Origin: Bacteroidaceae bacterium
GTDB lineage: Bacteria; Bacteroidota; Bacteroidia; Bacteroidales; Bacteroidaceae
DNA length: 64,000 bases
NCBI GenBank assembly: GCA_017503235.1
Contig: JAFVTL010000045.1
Location: 32,273 to 96,272 of the forward strand
Direction: 5' to 3'
In this document: in pieces, positions 9,344-20,823 of the stretch
Layout of the letters: every line of letters begins with the position of its first letter
How positions within the stretch are numbered: the stretch's first letter is position 1
The notes under the pieces: model-generated
Seen by the model: the letters and a program-made list of their open reading frames with translations, nothing else
Told to the model about the DNA's origin: nothing
Databases searched by the model: none
Made by a program: the position numbers and the translations under genes

Positions 9344-10609
9344 TTAAAGTCTCTTTGGGTCAACTTTACATCCCATTTTGCTGTAGTATAGGATGTATGC
9401 CAGCATAGCAATGACCAGCCAATAGCTGTTGATGGCATCAGTGTGTTGGGCGATGGCGTGCTGGATGAATGGCATGATGCCACCGCCTACTACCATCGTC
9501 ATGAAGAGTCCTGAAGCGGCGGCTGTGTATTTGCCCAGTCCTTCAACGGCCAGATTGAAGATACCTCCCCACATGATGGAAGTGCTGAAACCGCATGCTA
9601 CGATAAGGAAACACTTGATGGGGATGGGATGACCGTTGTAGCTGATGGCCCATCCTTCAGGAAGGAAAATGGCGGTCAACAACAGTACGATAGCCAGTGC
9701 TGAAACGAATGTCATTTGTGTGGATGTGGATACTCTGCCTCCAATCACACTGCCTATGGCACGTCCGGCCATCATGATGAGCCAATAAGCTGCAGCAAAG
9801 GAGCCTCCGATAGCAGCGGAACCTTCAAAGCCCATGTCCGTGAAGTAGAAAAGGAGTTCGGCGGGAATTCCAACTTCAATACCTACATAGAAGAAGATGG
9901 CTATAACTCCCAATGTACAATGCTTGTACTTCAAAGGTGTATAGAATTTCTCCGTCTTGACGGGTTGCTCAGGCTCTGGAATGTTGACCGATGAAATGAT
10001 GAACAGGGAAACGGCAAACACCCCCATACCGATGAAGAGTAGGGGAGATACGTCGCTCATGCTGGTTTTGTCACTTGTCTGCTTGATCAATACTCCGACC
10101 AACAACGGAGTCAGAGTAGCGGTCAGCGAACTGAGTGTACCACCTATTTGAATCAGTTGGTTGCCTCTGTTTCCTCCACCTCCCAGCAAGTTCAGCATGG
10201 GATTGACCACCGTGTTCAGCATACATACACAAAAACCGCAAATGAATGCCCCGGTCAAGTAGATGATCAGGTTCAAGGCGATGGTTTGTCCTTGGTAGCA
10301 GAACGTAGGGATATCTGCCCCCACCATACTGGATAAGTATTGGACAGCCAACCCGATGAGTCCGACTCCCATAGCGATTAGAGCTGTTCTTTTATAACCA
10401 TAACGCATCAGCATCTTACCGGCCGGTATGCCCATGAACAGATAGGCAGCAAAGTTCATCATGTTGCCCATCATGCCGGCCCATTCGTATTTATAACCCC
10501 AGATGGTACCGAAAGGGGCGGCCATGTTGGTTACAAAGGAAATCATCGCCAAGATAAAACACATGGCGATGATCGCTATTTGTTTGCTGTTTGGTCGGGG
10601 GCAACTCAT
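9344..10609 (-). CDS. MFS sugar:H+ symporter, glucose/galactose (GluP/FucP-like)
   Basis: A 421 aa integral membrane protein with about 12 hydrophobic segments and no signal peptide. Segments such as GYKRTALIAMGVGLIGLAVQ (the loop 2-3 MFS region) and the internal AYWLIMMAGRAIGSVIGGRV repeat identify an MFS carrier of the FHS type, which in Bacteroidetes takes up glucose and galactose. The context between galK and galM supports galactose. Its ATG directly abuts the stop codon of the upstream mutarotase, suggesting translational coupling. Confidence 0.85.
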   Translation of the reverse strand: MSCPRPNSKQIAIIAMCFILAMISFVTNMAAPFGTIWGYKYEWAGMMGNMMNFAAYLFMGIPAGKMLMRYGYKRTALIAMGVGLIGLAVQYLSSMVGADIPTFCYQGQTIALNLIIYLTGAFICGFCVCMLNTVVNPMLNLLGGGGNRGNQLIQIGGTLSSLTATLTPLLVGVLIKQTSDKTSMSDVSPLLFIGMGVFAVSLFIISSVNIPEPEQPVKTEKFYTPLKYKHCTLGVIAIFFYVGIEVGIPAELLFYFTDMGFEGSAAIGGSFAAAYWLIMMAGRAIGSVIGGRVSTSTQMTFVSALAIVLLLTAIFLPEGWAISYNGHPIPIKCFLIVACGFSTSIMWGGIFNLAVEGLGKYTAAASGLFMTMVVGGGIMPFIQHAIAQHTDAINSYWLVIAMLAYILYYSKMGCKVDPKRL

Positions 10610-11692
10610 TTATTCTTCGATACCGAATTTGTAAATAGTCTGTTGTCTGTAGGTTTCACCCGGATTCAACACGCACGATGGGAAATGTCCCTTGTTCGGT
10701 GTGTCGGGGAAGTGTTGGGCTTCGAAGCAGATACCGCTTCTTGCAGGGAAGGTTGTACCATGCCAGCCTTCAAACCCAGTTTGGAAGTTGGCTGTGTAAA
10801 CCTGTACGCCCGGTTCGGTTGTATATACTTCCAAAGAACGTCCGCTGATAGGTTCCACACACTTGGCCGCAAAGGTCAAGGCATCCTGTTCCTTCTTGTT
10901 CAATACCCAGTTGTGGTCATAACCGGTACCGTTTATCAATTGCTGGAACTTGTCGTTGATGCGGCAGCCGATGGTATGTGGATTACGGAAGTCCATAGGA
11001 GTTCCTGCTACAGGTGCTATCTCGCCGGTAGGAATCGAATACTCATCAATCGGAGTATAATAGTCGGCGTTGATGGTAACGATGTTGTTTTCGATGGAAG
11101 TGGTAGGGGTAGCCAGTCCTGACAGGCTGAAGAATGCATGATGAGTCAGATTGACCAATGTCTTCTTGTCTGTAGTGGCAATGTAGTCAATGATGAATTC
11201 ATCTTCGTCAGACAATGTATAAGTAACAGTGATGTCCAGATTGCCGGGGAAGCCTTCTTCTCCGTCGGCCGACAAGTAATGCAGTTTGGCACTTTGCGGA
11301 CCTGTCAACTCAGCGTCCCAAACTCTTTTGTGGAAACCGGTAGGTCCTCCATGCAGATTGTTAGGACCGTTGTTTACAGCCAGCGGATATTCCTTGCCGT
11401 CCAGTTCAAACTTGGCACCACCGATACGGTTGCCGTAACGGCCAATCAATACACTGAGGTATCCTTCCGGACTATTGATTACATGGTCGATGCTGTCGTG
11501 ACCTTGGATGACATTGGCATACTCTCCGTTCTTGTCGGGCACCATCATGGCCAATACGGCTCCACCATAGTTGGTAAATGCCAGTTCACTTCCTTTCTTG
11601 TTCTTTAAAATGAACAGGTCTGTCTGTTTCCCGTCTACTGTCTTTTGAAAATCGGCTTTGTCCAAGCCACAAAGATAAGTTGTGTTTATCAT
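10610..11692 (-). CDS. galM: Cytoplasmic aldose 1-epimerase (galactose mutarotase)
   Basis: Converts beta- to alpha-galactose for galactokinase. Motifs NLHGGPTGFHKRVWDAE, NLTHHAFFSLSG and ARSGICFEAQHFPDTPN carry the conserved substrate-binding arginine, the catalytic histidine and the catalytic glutamate. At 360 aa without a signal peptide it is the cytoplasmic counterpart of the lipoprotein mutarotase at 6701-7870. First gene of the gal operon; the 94 bp upstream holds no convincing promoter box. Confidence 0.93.
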   Translation of the reverse strand: MINTTYLCGLDKADFQKTVDGKQTDLFILKNKKGSELAFTNYGGAVLAMMVPDKNGEYANVIQGHDSIDHVINSPEGYLSVLIGRYGNRIGGAKFELDGKEYPLAVNNGPNNLHGGPTGFHKRVWDAELTGPQSAKLHYLSADGEEGFPGNLDITVTYTLSDEDEFIIDYIATTDKKTLVNLTHHAFFSLSGLATPTTSIENNIVTINADYYTPIDEYSIPTGEIAPVAGTPMDFRNPHTIGCRINDKFQQLINGTGYDHNWVLNKKEQDALTFAAKCVEPISGRSLEVYTTEPGVQVYTANFQTGFEGWHGTTFPARSGICFEAQHFPDTPNKGHFPSCVLNPGETYRQQTIYKFGIEE

Positions 11693-11786
11693 GACTTTCT
11701 AATCTTTTTATGAATACATATAATTTATGCAAATAAAAAGATTTTCTTTGTCATCCCCAAACATTTTCAGGAAAACTCGTCGGGTA

Positions 11787-13073
11787 TTAGGATATTTTTT
11801 CCAACAGGTCGGCTACGATGAAGGTACTTCCTCCCACAAAAATGAAATCATCGGGCTGGGCTGCTTGCAAGGCAGCTTCTACTGCTTGGCCGACACTCGG
11901 ATAGGTGTCTCCCTTCAGTTGGTACTGATGTGCAAGCTGTTGCAGTTCCTGCTCGTCGAGGGCTCTTTTAACACTTGCTTTGGTAAAATAATAGGTCGCT
12001 TCTGCAGGCATCATGGCCAGTACTCCGCTTACGTCCTTGTCGTTGACCATTCCCATGACAATGTGCAGACGGTTGTATTTCTGGCGGGAAAGTTGTTCGA
12101 CGATGTAGCCGATACCACCTTTGTTGTGACCTGTATCGCATATCAAGGTCGGCTTTTCTTGAATCTTTTGCCAGCGTCCCATCAGTCCGGTGAGTGAACA
12201 GACCTGTGCAAAGCCTTGGCGTACATGTTCCTCTGCGATGGTGTAACCGGATGCTTGAAGCACTCGGATGGCACTGAGCAGGGTGTTGGTGTTTTTGATT
12301 TGGCAGAGTCCGCCCAATTCTCCTTCCAGATTGGTATAATCCGTTGTTTGGTAGATGCGTTTCCCGGCTTCGTTGACGGATGATTCAAGCAGCAGCTTCT
12401 CTTCTTCGGCAAAATGAATGGGCGCTCCGACTTCCTGGGCTTTTGTTAGGAATACCGGGTAAGTTTCCGAGGTGGTTTCTCCGATAACTACTGGGATGCC
12501 CGGCTTGATGATGCCGGCTTTCTCCGAAGCAATCTCGGCCAAGGTATTGCCTAAGAATTGTACATGGTCGAAACTGATGTTGGTGATGATGCTGAGGTCG
12601 GGACGGATGATGTTGGTACAATCCAATCGTCCTCCCAATCCAACTTCGACAACCGCTACATCCACTTTAGCTTCCGCAAAGTATTGGAAGGCCATGGCGG
12701 TCGCCAATTCAAAGAAAGAAGGATGAAGCGGCTCGAAGAAAGCCCGTTCCTTATCTACGAAGTCAACGACATATTCTTTGCTTACCGGTATTCCGTTTAC
12801 CCGGATTCGTTCCCTGAAGTCCACCAAATGCGGTGAGGTGTACAGACCTACGTTGTATCCTGCCGATTGGAGGATGGCCGCCAATGTGTGCGAACACGAA
12901 CCCTTTCCGTTGGTTCCTGCTACATGGATAGTCTTGAACTTCCGATGAGGGTGTCCAAAGTGTTCATCCAATTTCAAGGTAGTGTCCAATCCTGCTTTGT
13001 AGGCATCCTTGCCTACGTGCTGGAAGAGGGGGGCGCTGTTATATAAATAGGTAATGGTTTCTTCGTAGGTCAT
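11787..13073 (-). CDS. folC: Folylpolyglutamate synthase / dihydrofolate synthase
   Basis: Mur-ligase-like ATPase that adds glutamate to folates and usually also makes dihydrofolate from dihydropteroate. The P-loop HVAGTNGKGSCSHTLAAIL (about 50-68), the GLYTSPHLVDFRERIRVNG loop, and VVEVGLGGRLDCTNIIRP are classic FolC blocks; C-terminal ICDTGHNKGGI matches the second domain. Length 428 aa is usual. It stands alone between the gal operon and dnaJ-grpE, on the same strand. Confidence 0.95.
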   Translation of the reverse strand: MTYEETITYLYNSAPLFQHVGKDAYKAGLDTTLKLDEHFGHPHRKFKTIHVAGTNGKGSCSHTLAAILQSAGYNVGLYTSPHLVDFRERIRVNGIPVSKEYVVDFVDKERAFFEPLHPSFFELATAMAFQYFAEAKVDVAVVEVGLGGRLDCTNIIRPDLSIITNISFDHVQFLGNTLAEIASEKAGIIKPGIPVVIGETTSETYPVFLTKAQEVGAPIHFAEEEKLLLESSVNEAGKRIYQTTDYTNLEGELGGLCQIKNTNTLLSAIRVLQASGYTIAEEHVRQGFAQVCSLTGLMGRWQKIQEKPTLICDTGHNKGGIGYIVEQLSRQKYNRLHIVMGMVNDKDVSGVLAMMPAEATYYFTKASVKRALDEQELQQLAHQYQLKGDTYPSVGQAVEAALQAAQPDDFIFVGGSTFIVADLLEKIS

Positions 13074-13090
13074 GTTTTTTTATTTATCAA

Positions 13091-13163
13091 CACAGATTAC
13101 ACAGATTGATGCAGAGAATATATATATATATGAATAATCTGTAAAAATCTATGTAATCCGTGG
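13091..13163. repeat. Imperfect inverted repeat of the CACAGATTACACAGATT type
   Basis: CACAGATTACACAGATT at 13091-13107 is mirrored by AATCTGTAAAAATCTATG followed by TAATCCGTGG at 13136-13163, with an (AT)n tract in the loop. Similar sequences are frequent between genes in Bacteroides genomes. It follows the dnaJ stop codon by 8 bp and may end or stabilise the grpE-dnaJ transcript. Confidence 0.6.
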
Positions 13164-13170
13164 TAGGTTC

Positions 13171-14352
13171 TTAGTCAAAGAAACTCTTGAACTTGCGGAA
13201 AATCTTTTCCTTGATGCTCAGGTTCGGTGTGAAGTTGTCCGAATCCTGCATCTTTTCCAAGGCTTGCTTTTCCTCTTTGCTCAGTGTTTCCGGAATATAG
13301 ACGCTGATGTTCACCAGCAAGTCTCCCGTACCGTTGTTATATCCATAGCTATTGACGCTCGGCAACCCCTTTCCTCTCAATCGGAGGACTTTTCCCGGTT
13401 GGGTACCCGGCTCAACCTTCACCTTTACCTTTCCGTCGATGGTCGGTATCTCTACGGTACCTCCGAGAGCTGCCGTTGGTACGCTCAACAATAAATTGTA
13501 TATCAAGTCATTGTCATCGCGTATCAAGTCTGGATGTGCTTCCTCTTCAATCACCACCAGCAGGTCGCCCGGCACTCCGTTATGCTTGCCGGCGTTTCCT
13601 TTTCCGTTTACGGTCAGTTGCATGCCTTCGCCTACACCGGCTGGAATTTTCACTTCCACCACTTCTTCGCCATAGGTGATGCCTTCGCCTCCACAATGCT
13701 TGCACTTGTTCTTGATGATTTTTCCTTCACCATTACATTGTGGACAGACGCTCTGTGTCTGCATCATGCCGAAGATGCTTTGTTGGGTACGAGTCACACT
13801 TCCCGTTCCGTGACAGGTCGGACAAGTCTCGGTAGCACCGTCTCCTTCCGCTCCGCTTCCGTGACAATGTTCACAAGTCACATATTTCTTCAGCTTGAAC
13901 TTCTTTTCCACCCCTGTCGAGATGTCTTTCAAGTTCAATTTGACCTTGACTCTCAAATCCGTGCCGCGGAATTTGCGTTGGCCGGCCCGACTGCCTCCTC
14001 CGCCAAAACCTCCGAATCCGCTGAATCCTCCGAATCCGCCTCCTCCGCCGAAGATGTCGCCGAACATGGAGAAGATGTCATCCATGGACATGCCTTGTCC
14101 ACTGAATCCGCCTCCTGCAGCACCGCCTACACCGGCATGTCCGAACTGGTCGTAACGGGCACGCTTGTCCTTGTCGCTCAGAACGCTATAAGCTTCTGCT
14201 GCCTCCTTGAATTTTTCTTCAGCGGTCTTGTCACCCGGATTCTTGTCCGGATGGTATTGGATGGCCAGCTTTCGATAGGCCTTCTTTATTTCAGCGTCGC
14301 TGGCCGTCTTAGCTACGCCCAGCACTTCATAGTAATCTCTCTTTTCTGCCAT
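13171..14352 (-). CDS. dnaJ: Chaperone DnaJ
   Basis: Type I Hsp40 co-chaperone of DnaK. N-terminal J domain with the HPD motif ([13 protein letters not shown], near residue 33), a long G/F-rich linker, four zinc-binding CXXCXGXG repeats ([32 protein letters not shown]) at about 160-225, and the C-terminal substrate-binding domain. 393 aa, full length. It follows grpE by 15 bp in one operon. dnaK is not adjacent but lies at 63660 on the other strand. Confidence 0.98.
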   Translation of the reverse strand: MAEKRDYYEVLGVAKTASDAEIKKAYRKLAIQYHPDKNPGDKTAEEKFKEAAEAYSVLSDKDKRARYDQFGHAGVGGAAGGGFSGQGMSMDDIFSMFGDIFGGGGGFGGFSGFGGFGGGGSRAGQRKFRGTDLRVKVKLNLKDISTGVEKKFKLKKYVTCEHCHGSGAEGDGATETCPTCHGTGSVTRTQQSIFGMMQTQSVCPQCNGEGKIIKNKCKHCGGEGITYGEEVVEVKIPAGVGEGMQLTVNGKGNAGKHNGVPGDLLVVIEEEAHPDLIRDDNDLIYNLLLSVPTAALGGTVEIPTIDGKVKVKVEPGTQPGKVLRLRGKGLPSVNSYGYNNGTGDLLVNISVYIPETLSKEEKQALEKMQDSDNFTPNLSIKEKIFRKFKSFFD

Positions 14353-14367
14353 ATCTGTTTCTTTGTC

Positions 14368-14967
14368 TTATTGAGCCACAACTACCTTGGCGTGGCGGAT
14401 TACTTTATCGTTCAGCATATATCCTGTTTGCACGCAATCCAGTATTTTGCCTTTCAGGTCTTCGCTCGGAGCCGGAACCAAAGCGATGGCTTCGCAGAAG
14501 TCCACGTCAAAGTCCTTGCCTTCAGTTTCAATCGCTTGCAGACCTTCCTGTTGCAACACCTTCTGGAACTTGGTGAATATCAGTTCTACTCCTTCCTTCA
14601 TGGCCTTGGTTTCTTCCGTAGCTTCCAGATTCTTCAAAGCACGTTCGAAGTCATCCAGGATAGGGAGGATAGCGGTCAATGTCTTTTCCGCACCGTTCTT
14701 AATGAGTTCAGCCTTTTCCTTAAGGGTACGCTTGCGATAATTGTCGAACTCAGCCGATAGTCTCAAGTATTTGTCCTTTTGCTCTTCGATGGTCGATTGG
14801 GCATCTTCCAGCTCCTTGGTCAGTTTTTCCTCTTCGGTCAGTTCTTCGGCCGGCGCTTCGGGTGTAGCTTCTTCCTGTTGGCCTTCTTCTGTGCGGACAG
14901 TTTCTTCAGCCGCTGCTTCGTTCTTCAACTCGTTTTCTTTCTGAGTTTGTTTTTGTTCTTTGCTCAT
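14368..14967 (-). CDS. grpE: Nucleotide exchange factor GrpE
   Basis: Nucleotide exchange factor for DnaK. The first 80 residues are charged and low-complexity (EE/EA-rich); then the long coiled-coil with LRLSAEFDNYRKRTLKEKAE and the beta domain with DCVQTGYMLNDKVIRHAKVVV, the GrpE C-terminal signature. Length 199 aa is typical. First gene of the grpE-dnaJ operon; the promoter is at 15059-15080. Confidence 0.97.
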   Translation of the reverse strand: MSKEQKQTQKENELKNEAAAEETVRTEEGQQEEATPEAPAEELTEEEKLTKELEDAQSTIEEQKDKYLRLSAEFDNYRKRTLKEKAELIKNGAEKTLTAILPILDDFERALKNLEATEETKAMKEGVELIFTKFQKVLQQEGLQAIETEGKDFDVDFCEAIALVPAPSEDLKGKILDCVQTGYMLNDKVIRHAKVVVAQ

Positions 14968-15058
14968 AATGTATGCTGTTTTATTATTTTCAATAATAGG
15001 TTACTGCTTCTTCTCTACAAATACCGTGCCTTGGCGGGTTGTCTGACGAAAACGCCTG

Positions 15059-15080
15059 CAAAGATAGTAAAAAACTGACA
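15059..15080 (-). promoter_or_regulatory. grpE-dnaJ promoter with a possible heat-shock element
   Basis: On the minus strand TATCTTTG (15066 to 15059) is a perfect Bacteroides -7 box. Directly before it lies TGTCAGTTTTTTAC (15080 to 15067), a block almost repeated upstream of dnaK (63524-63537). The shared block suggests a common regulator of the chaperone genes. Confidence 0.65.
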
Positions 15081-15172
15081 GAGTGGCATAGCCTATGAGT
15101 AAAGTGACACGTTCTTCTTTCTGAAACGTCGCTTTGTGACCGATAAAGTGTCGCTTTATCATTTAAAATGTG

Positions 15173-15180
15173 TATCTTTG
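15173..15180 (+). promoter_or_regulatory. Promoter -7 box of the ABC-F gene
   Basis: TATCTTTG, a perfect match to TAnnTTTG, 43 bp before the ATG at 15224. It is divergent from the grpE promoter, about 110 bp away. Confidence 0.65.
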
Positions 15181-15217
15181 CGGCTCCAAAGAAAATAGTA
15201 ACAATCTCGAGGTATAA

Positions 15218-16843
<1,626 letters not shown>

Positions 16844-16844
16844 T

Positions 16845-17324
16845 TTATTTCAGAAAATCAGCATCGAACGATAGGGGCAGGATAGAACCTGTCCCTTCTA
16901 TTTTATAGACTTCTTGCGTACCATACAGCAAAATCCGAATTGCACTTCCAGACCGTTTTTCGGATTCCAGCATCACCTGCCTGCAGGCTCCACATGGAGG
17001 AATGGGAGAGGGTAGCAGTCCTTTTTCTGAACGGGCCGCTATGGCCAATGCCTTTACTGCTAGTTGGGGGTATTGTGAATGTGCATAGAACAACGCCGTC
17101 CGTTCGGCGCACATCCCCGATGGATAAGCTGCGTTCTCTTGGTTGCTTCCACAGACAACAGCACCATTCTCCATCAGTACAGCCGCTCCTACCGAGAAGT
17201 GCGAATAAGGCGCATAACTCCGTTCAGTCGCTTCAATGGCGGCATGGATTAACCTTTGTTCTTCAGGAGGTAGTTCCTCCGTCGAATAGACCTTCACCGA
17301 TGTTTCCCATTTGATTTCTTTCAT
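16845..17324 (-). CDS. cdd: Cytidine deaminase
   Basis: Deaminates cytidine and deoxycytidine to uridine compounds in pyrimidine salvage. Zinc site motifs are CAERTALFYAH (catalytic Cys-Ala-Glu) and PIPPCGACRQVMLE; YAPYSHFSVGAAV with the substrate phenylalanine precedes them. 159 aa, tetrameric-type length. Convergent with the ABC-F gene, with 1 bp between the stop codons. Confidence 0.95.
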   Translation of the reverse strand: MKEIKWETSVKVYSTEELPPEEQRLIHAAIEATERSYAPYSHFSVGAAVLMENGAVVCGSNQENAAYPSGMCAERTALFYAHSQYPQLAVKALAIAARSEKGLLPSPIPPCGACRQVMLESEKRSGSAIRILLYGTQEVYKIEGTGSILPLSFDADFLK

Positions 17325-17402
17325 AAGCTTTTATTTTATTTGAGGTAGATAAATGTAGTTATAGGGAGATAGTCGCTCCGCTCCTTGGGTAGATAAAGGC
17401 CG

Positions 17403-17475
17403 ATACTTTTGTTGATGTTTTCATAGTCGGAACTATTGGCTTTAACTCCTTTAACTCCTTTATCTCCTTTAACTC
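17403..17475. repeat. Interspersed element, copy 1 (GTTGATGTTTTCATAG ... AACTCCTTTAACTCC)
   Basis: About 73 bp that recur nearly unchanged at 43468-43540: a unique part with GTTGATGTTTTCATAGTCG, then TTGGCTTTAACTCC and a run of AACTCC-type units. Both copies lie between genes and in the same orientation. A short open frame across copy 1 is considered non-coding. Confidence 0.75.
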
Positions 17476-17560
17476 TCCCAAATATAACCAAGATTTCCAA
17501 CATTTTACGTATCCCCATGGATTTTTATGTAAATATCGTTTTATGATAAATCCTTTTACG

Positions 17561-17568
17561 TATCTTTG
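17561..17568 (+). promoter_or_regulatory. Promoter -7 box of the beta-glucosidase gene
   Basis: TATCTTTG, a perfect TAnnTTTG match, 38 bp before the ATG at 17607. Confidence 0.65.
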
Positions 17569-17606
17569 TATGCTTCAAAGATAATCATCAATAAATTACA
17601 ATAACC

Positions 17607-19943
17607 ATGAAAAAGACATGCTTTGCTATGGCATTGATGGCCGGTGGACTGCTTGCATCCTGCACCAGCCAGCCGAAGGTAACCCCCGCCATCCCTGCCG
17701 ACTCCGAGATTGAACAGAAAGTAGAAGAAACCCTGAAACGTTTGACTTTGGAAGAGAAGATTGGCCAGATGACCGAACTGACCCTCGATGTACTGGGCAA
17801 GCCCGGTTCCTACGGCGAAAACTTCCAGTTCGATGAAGCCAAGTTGGACACCGTCATCGGTAAGTACAAGGTTGGCTCTATCCTCAATGTTCCCGGTGTG
17901 GGAGTCAGCCCACAAAAGTGGAACGAAATCATTAGTGCTATCCAGCAGAAATCCATGGACTACATCGGAGTGCCCTGTATCTATGGCCTCGATATGAACC
18001 ATGGCGCCACTTACACCAACGGAGGCACTTATTTCCCACAGAACATCAACGTAGCTGCCACCTTCAATCGCGAACTGGCTCGTCGTGGTGCTGAAATTAC
18101 CGCATACGAAACCCGTGCCAGCAATACCCCATGGACCTATTCACCTACGCTCGACCTCAGCCGCAACCCCTTGTGGCCTCGTGCATGGGAAAACTTCGGC
18201 GAAGACTGCTACCTCAGTGCTGAAATGGGTAAGGCCATGGTGCTTGGCTTCCAGGGTGAAGACCCCAACCACATTGATGCCAACCACATCGCTGTCAGCG
18301 TGAAGCACTACATGGGCTATGGCGTTCCCGTCAGTGGCAAGGACCGTACCCCAGCCATCATCTCTCCGAACGACTTACGCGAAAAGCATTTCGCTCCCTA
18401 TCTGGCTGCCGTACGTGCCGGTGCCCTCACCATCATGGTCAACTCCAGTTCCATCAATGGCGTGCCTGTCCATGCCAGTCACGAACTCCTCACCGGATGG
18501 CTCAAGGAAGATCTTGGCTGGGACGGTATGATTGTGACCGACTGGGCCGACATTGACAACCTCTGGAAGCGTGAGAAAGTGGCCAAGGATAAGAAAGACG
18601 CCATCCGCATAGCCATCAATGCCGGTATCGACATGTCCATGGACCCCTATGACCTCGGATTCTGTACCCTGCTCAAGGAATTGGTGGAAGAAGGTCAAGT
18701 GCCGATGAGCCGCATTGACGATGCCACTCGCCGAGTCCTTCGCCTCAAGTACCGCCTCGGACTCTTCGACCAACCCAATACCCTCTGCACCGACTATCCA
18801 GAATTTGCCTCCGAAGCCTTTGCCCAGGCAGCCCTTCAGAGTGCCGAAGAATCCATGGTGCTGTTGAAGAACACCGACGGCCTCCTTCCGCTCGCTCCAG
18901 GAAAGAAAATCCTTCTTACCGGCCCCAATGCCAACCAGATGCGCTGCCTCAATGGCGGTTGGAGCTATTCCTGGCAAGGTCATGTAGCCGACCAGTTTGC
19001 CGGTGCATACAATACTATTTACGAAGCCCTTTGCCAGAAGTATGACAAGAACAACATCATCCTCGAACAAGGCGTGACCTATAACGAACAAGGCGCTTAC
19101 TGGCAGGAAAACGAACCCCAGATACAGAAAGCCGTGGCTGCCGCCTCCCTTGCCGATGTCATTGTAGCCTGCATCGGTGAAAACACCTATTGCGAAACCC
19201 CGGGTAACCTTTCCGACCTCACCCTCAGCCAGAACCAGCGCGATTTGGTAAAAGCCCTGGCCAAGACTGGCAAGCCCGTGGTACTTGTCCTGAACCAAGG
19301 TCGTCCTCGCATTGTAGCCGACATCGAACCCCTTGCCAAGGCCGTGGTCAACATCCTTCTCCCCAGCAACTCCGGTGGCGATGCCTTGGCCAACCTGCTC
19401 AGTGGCGATGCCAACTTCAGCGGAAAGCTTCCTTTTTCCTATCCCCGGGAAGTTCACTCCCTCATGAACTACGACTATAAGCCCAGCGAACATACCGGAG
19501 CTCCGATGGAAGGCGCCTACAACTACAATGCCAGCGTATCGTTCCAATGGGAATTTGGCTATGGCCTCAGCTATACCACCTTCGAATATAGCAACCTTCA
19601 GGTCAACCGGAACCAGTTCACGGCCGACGACGAACTCCTGTTCACCGTCGATGTCAAGAACACCGGCGACCGTGTGGGTAAGGAAAGCGTTCTGCTGTTC
19701 AGCAGCGACCTCGTAGCCAGCCTCACCCCTGACAACCGCCGCCTCCGCCAGTTCGAGAAGATCGAGCTTCAGCCCGGCGAAACCAAGACCGTCACCTTGA
19801 AGCTTCAGGGCAGCGACCTCGCCTTTGTAGGAGCCGATGGCAAGTGGCGCCTCGAAGAAGGAGACTTCCGCATCCAGGTAGGCAATCAAGTCCTCGGCAT
19901 CGCTTGTACCCAAACCAAGGTCTGGGATACTCCGAACCGATAA
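17607..19943 (+). CDS. bglX: Glycoside hydrolase family 3 lipoprotein (beta-glucosidase type)
   Basis: Removes terminal beta-linked sugars from oligosaccharides. The lipoprotein signal [19 protein letters not shown] places it on the periplasmic or outer-membrane side. The (beta/alpha)8 domain has [13 protein letters not shown] at its start, KHYMGYG, and the nucleophile region [14 protein letters not shown] (about residue 312); the alpha/beta sandwich begins near [15 protein letters not shown], and a fibronectin III-like domain ends the protein. At 778 aa it has BglX length. It is not in an obvious polysaccharide-utilisation locus (no SusC/SusD nearby). The substrate cannot be fixed from sequence. 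Confidence 0.92.
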   Translation: MKKTCFAMALMAGGLLASCTSQPKVTPAIPADSEIEQKVEETLKRLTLEEKIGQMTELTLDVLGKPGSYGENFQFDEAKLDTVIGKYKVGSILNVPGVGVSPQKWNEIISAIQQKSMDYIGVPCIYGLDMNHGATYTNGGTYFPQNINVAATFNRELARRGAEITAYETRASNTPWTYSPTLDLSRNPLWPRAWENFGEDCYLSAEMGKAMVLGFQGEDPNHIDANHIAVSVKHYMGYGVPVSGKDRTPAIISPNDLREKHFAPYLAAVRAGALTIMVNSSSINGVPVHASHELLTGWLKEDLGWDGMIVTDWADIDNLWKREKVAKDKKDAIRIAINAGIDMSMDPYDLGFCTLLKELVEEGQVPMSRIDDATRRVLRLKYRLGLFDQPNTLCTDYPEFASEAFAQAALQSAEESMVLLKNTDGLLPLAPGKKILLTGPNANQMRCLNGGWSYSWQGHVADQFAGAYNTIYEALCQKYDKNNIILEQGVTYNEQGAYWQENEPQIQKAVAAASLADVIVACIGENTYCETPGNLSDLTLSQNQRDLVKALAKTGKPVVLVLNQGRPRIVADIEPLAKAVVNILLPSNSGGDALANLLSGDANFSGKLPFSYPREVHSLMNYDYKPSEHTGAPMEGAYNYNASVSFQWEFGYGLSYTTFEYSNLQVNRNQFTADDELLFTVDVKNTGDRVGKESVLLFSSDLVASLTPDNRRLRQFEKIELQPGETKTVTLKLQGSDLAFVGADGKWRLEEGDFRIQVGNQVLGIACTQTKVWDTPNR

Positions 19944-19950
19944 CACAAAA

Positions 19951-19982
19951 CAATCAGGGGCTGCAATTGCAGCCCCTGATTG
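19951..19982. terminator. Bidirectional terminator between bglX and a GT2 gene
   Basis: Perfect stem with 16-base arms, CAATCAGGGGCTGCAA and TTGCAGCCCCTGATTG, 5 bp before the stop codon of the convergent glycosyltransferase gene and 8 bp past the bglX stop. Confidence 0.85.
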
Positions 19983-19987
19983 TTTGA

Positions 19988-20737
19988 CTATATCCTCGCT
20001 TTCAAGAATTGTGGAATCTTCGACAACACCTTCCTGCACAACGCATAATAGGAGGGTATTCCATGCATCCGATACATCCTCAAGTCCTCGCTCCATTTCT
20101 CTTTGCAGTGTTGCGAACAAGTCGACAGCCCACCCATCCGTTGCACCGTGATGTATCGGTTCAGGTAGTGTACCTTCAAGTCCGCTTTGTACAGATAGCG
20201 CACCAGCAGTTCCGAATCCGCTGCAATGTGGAACGATTCGTCGTACAGTCCCAGTTCCTCCATCCTCTCCCTTCGGATGTACACCGTCGGGTGTAGCGGC
20301 AACCATCCTCGGGCCACCTTCTTCCGTTGGTATTCCCCGCTTATCCATTTCCTCACCATCCGTTCCGTTCGGTCATGCTCCACATACACCCCGTTGCCAT
20401 ACACCAGGTCCGCTCCACTCTCTTCAAACGCTTGTGCGATGCTTTCCACCGTCCGGTTGTCATAGAAATAATCATCCGAGTGCATCAGCCCTACGACGTC
20501 TCCCGTAGCCATTCGGATACCCTTGTTGATGGCCTCGTACATCCCGTGGTCCGGTTCACTGACGATTCGTTGGATGCGGTTTTTGTAAGTTTCGATGACC
20601 TTCATCGACCCGTCTGTCGACGCCCCGTCCACCACAATGTACTCGATGTCCTTGTACGTTTGTGCCAGTACACTCTCTATGGCCTTTTGTATGACCGAAG
20701 CCCGGTTGTAACAAACGGTGATGATAGAAATTTTCAT
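19988..20737 (-). CDS. Family 2 glycosyltransferase
   Basis: GT-A fold inverting transferase. MKISIITVCYNRASVIQKAI opens the nucleotide-binding domain, VVDGASTDGS follows, and GLMHSDDYFYDN is the DXD-like metal site (about 83-94). I use the ATG at 20735-20737 because the family block begins there; an upstream in-frame ATG at 20761 would add eight residues. 249 aa without membrane segments, peripheral. It stands alone, between bglX and the first LruC lipoprotein, and may add a sugar to the EPS or another glycan. Confidence 0.88.
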   Translation of the reverse strand: MKISIITVCYNRASVIQKAIESVLAQTYKDIEYIVVDGASTDGSMKVIETYKNRIQRIVSEPDHGMYEAINKGIRMATGDVVGLMHSDDYFYDNRTVESIAQAFEESGADLVYGNGVYVEHDRTERMVRKWISGEYQRKKVARGWLPLHPTVYIRRERMEELGLYDESFHIAADSELLVRYLYKADLKVHYLNRYITVQRMGGLSTCSQHCKEKWSEDLRMYRMHGIPSYYALCRKVLSKIPQFLKARI

Positions 20738-20823
20738 GTTGAAGTTTACGTTATCCTGCACGTTTAAATTCTGGTGCGAAGATACGTTAAATTATTGGAT
20801 ATACCCATTTCTTTGCCAGGAAA

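Noticed and set aside
17336-17518. A 60-codon open frame between cdd and bglX
   Set aside because: It consists of the interspersed element that recurs at 43468; the GVKGVKANS-type translation comes from the repeat, not from a gene.
18375-20348. A 657-codon minus-strand open frame opposite bglX
   Set aside because: Shadow of the GH3 gene; GH3 motifs are on the other strand and the shadow has no family match.
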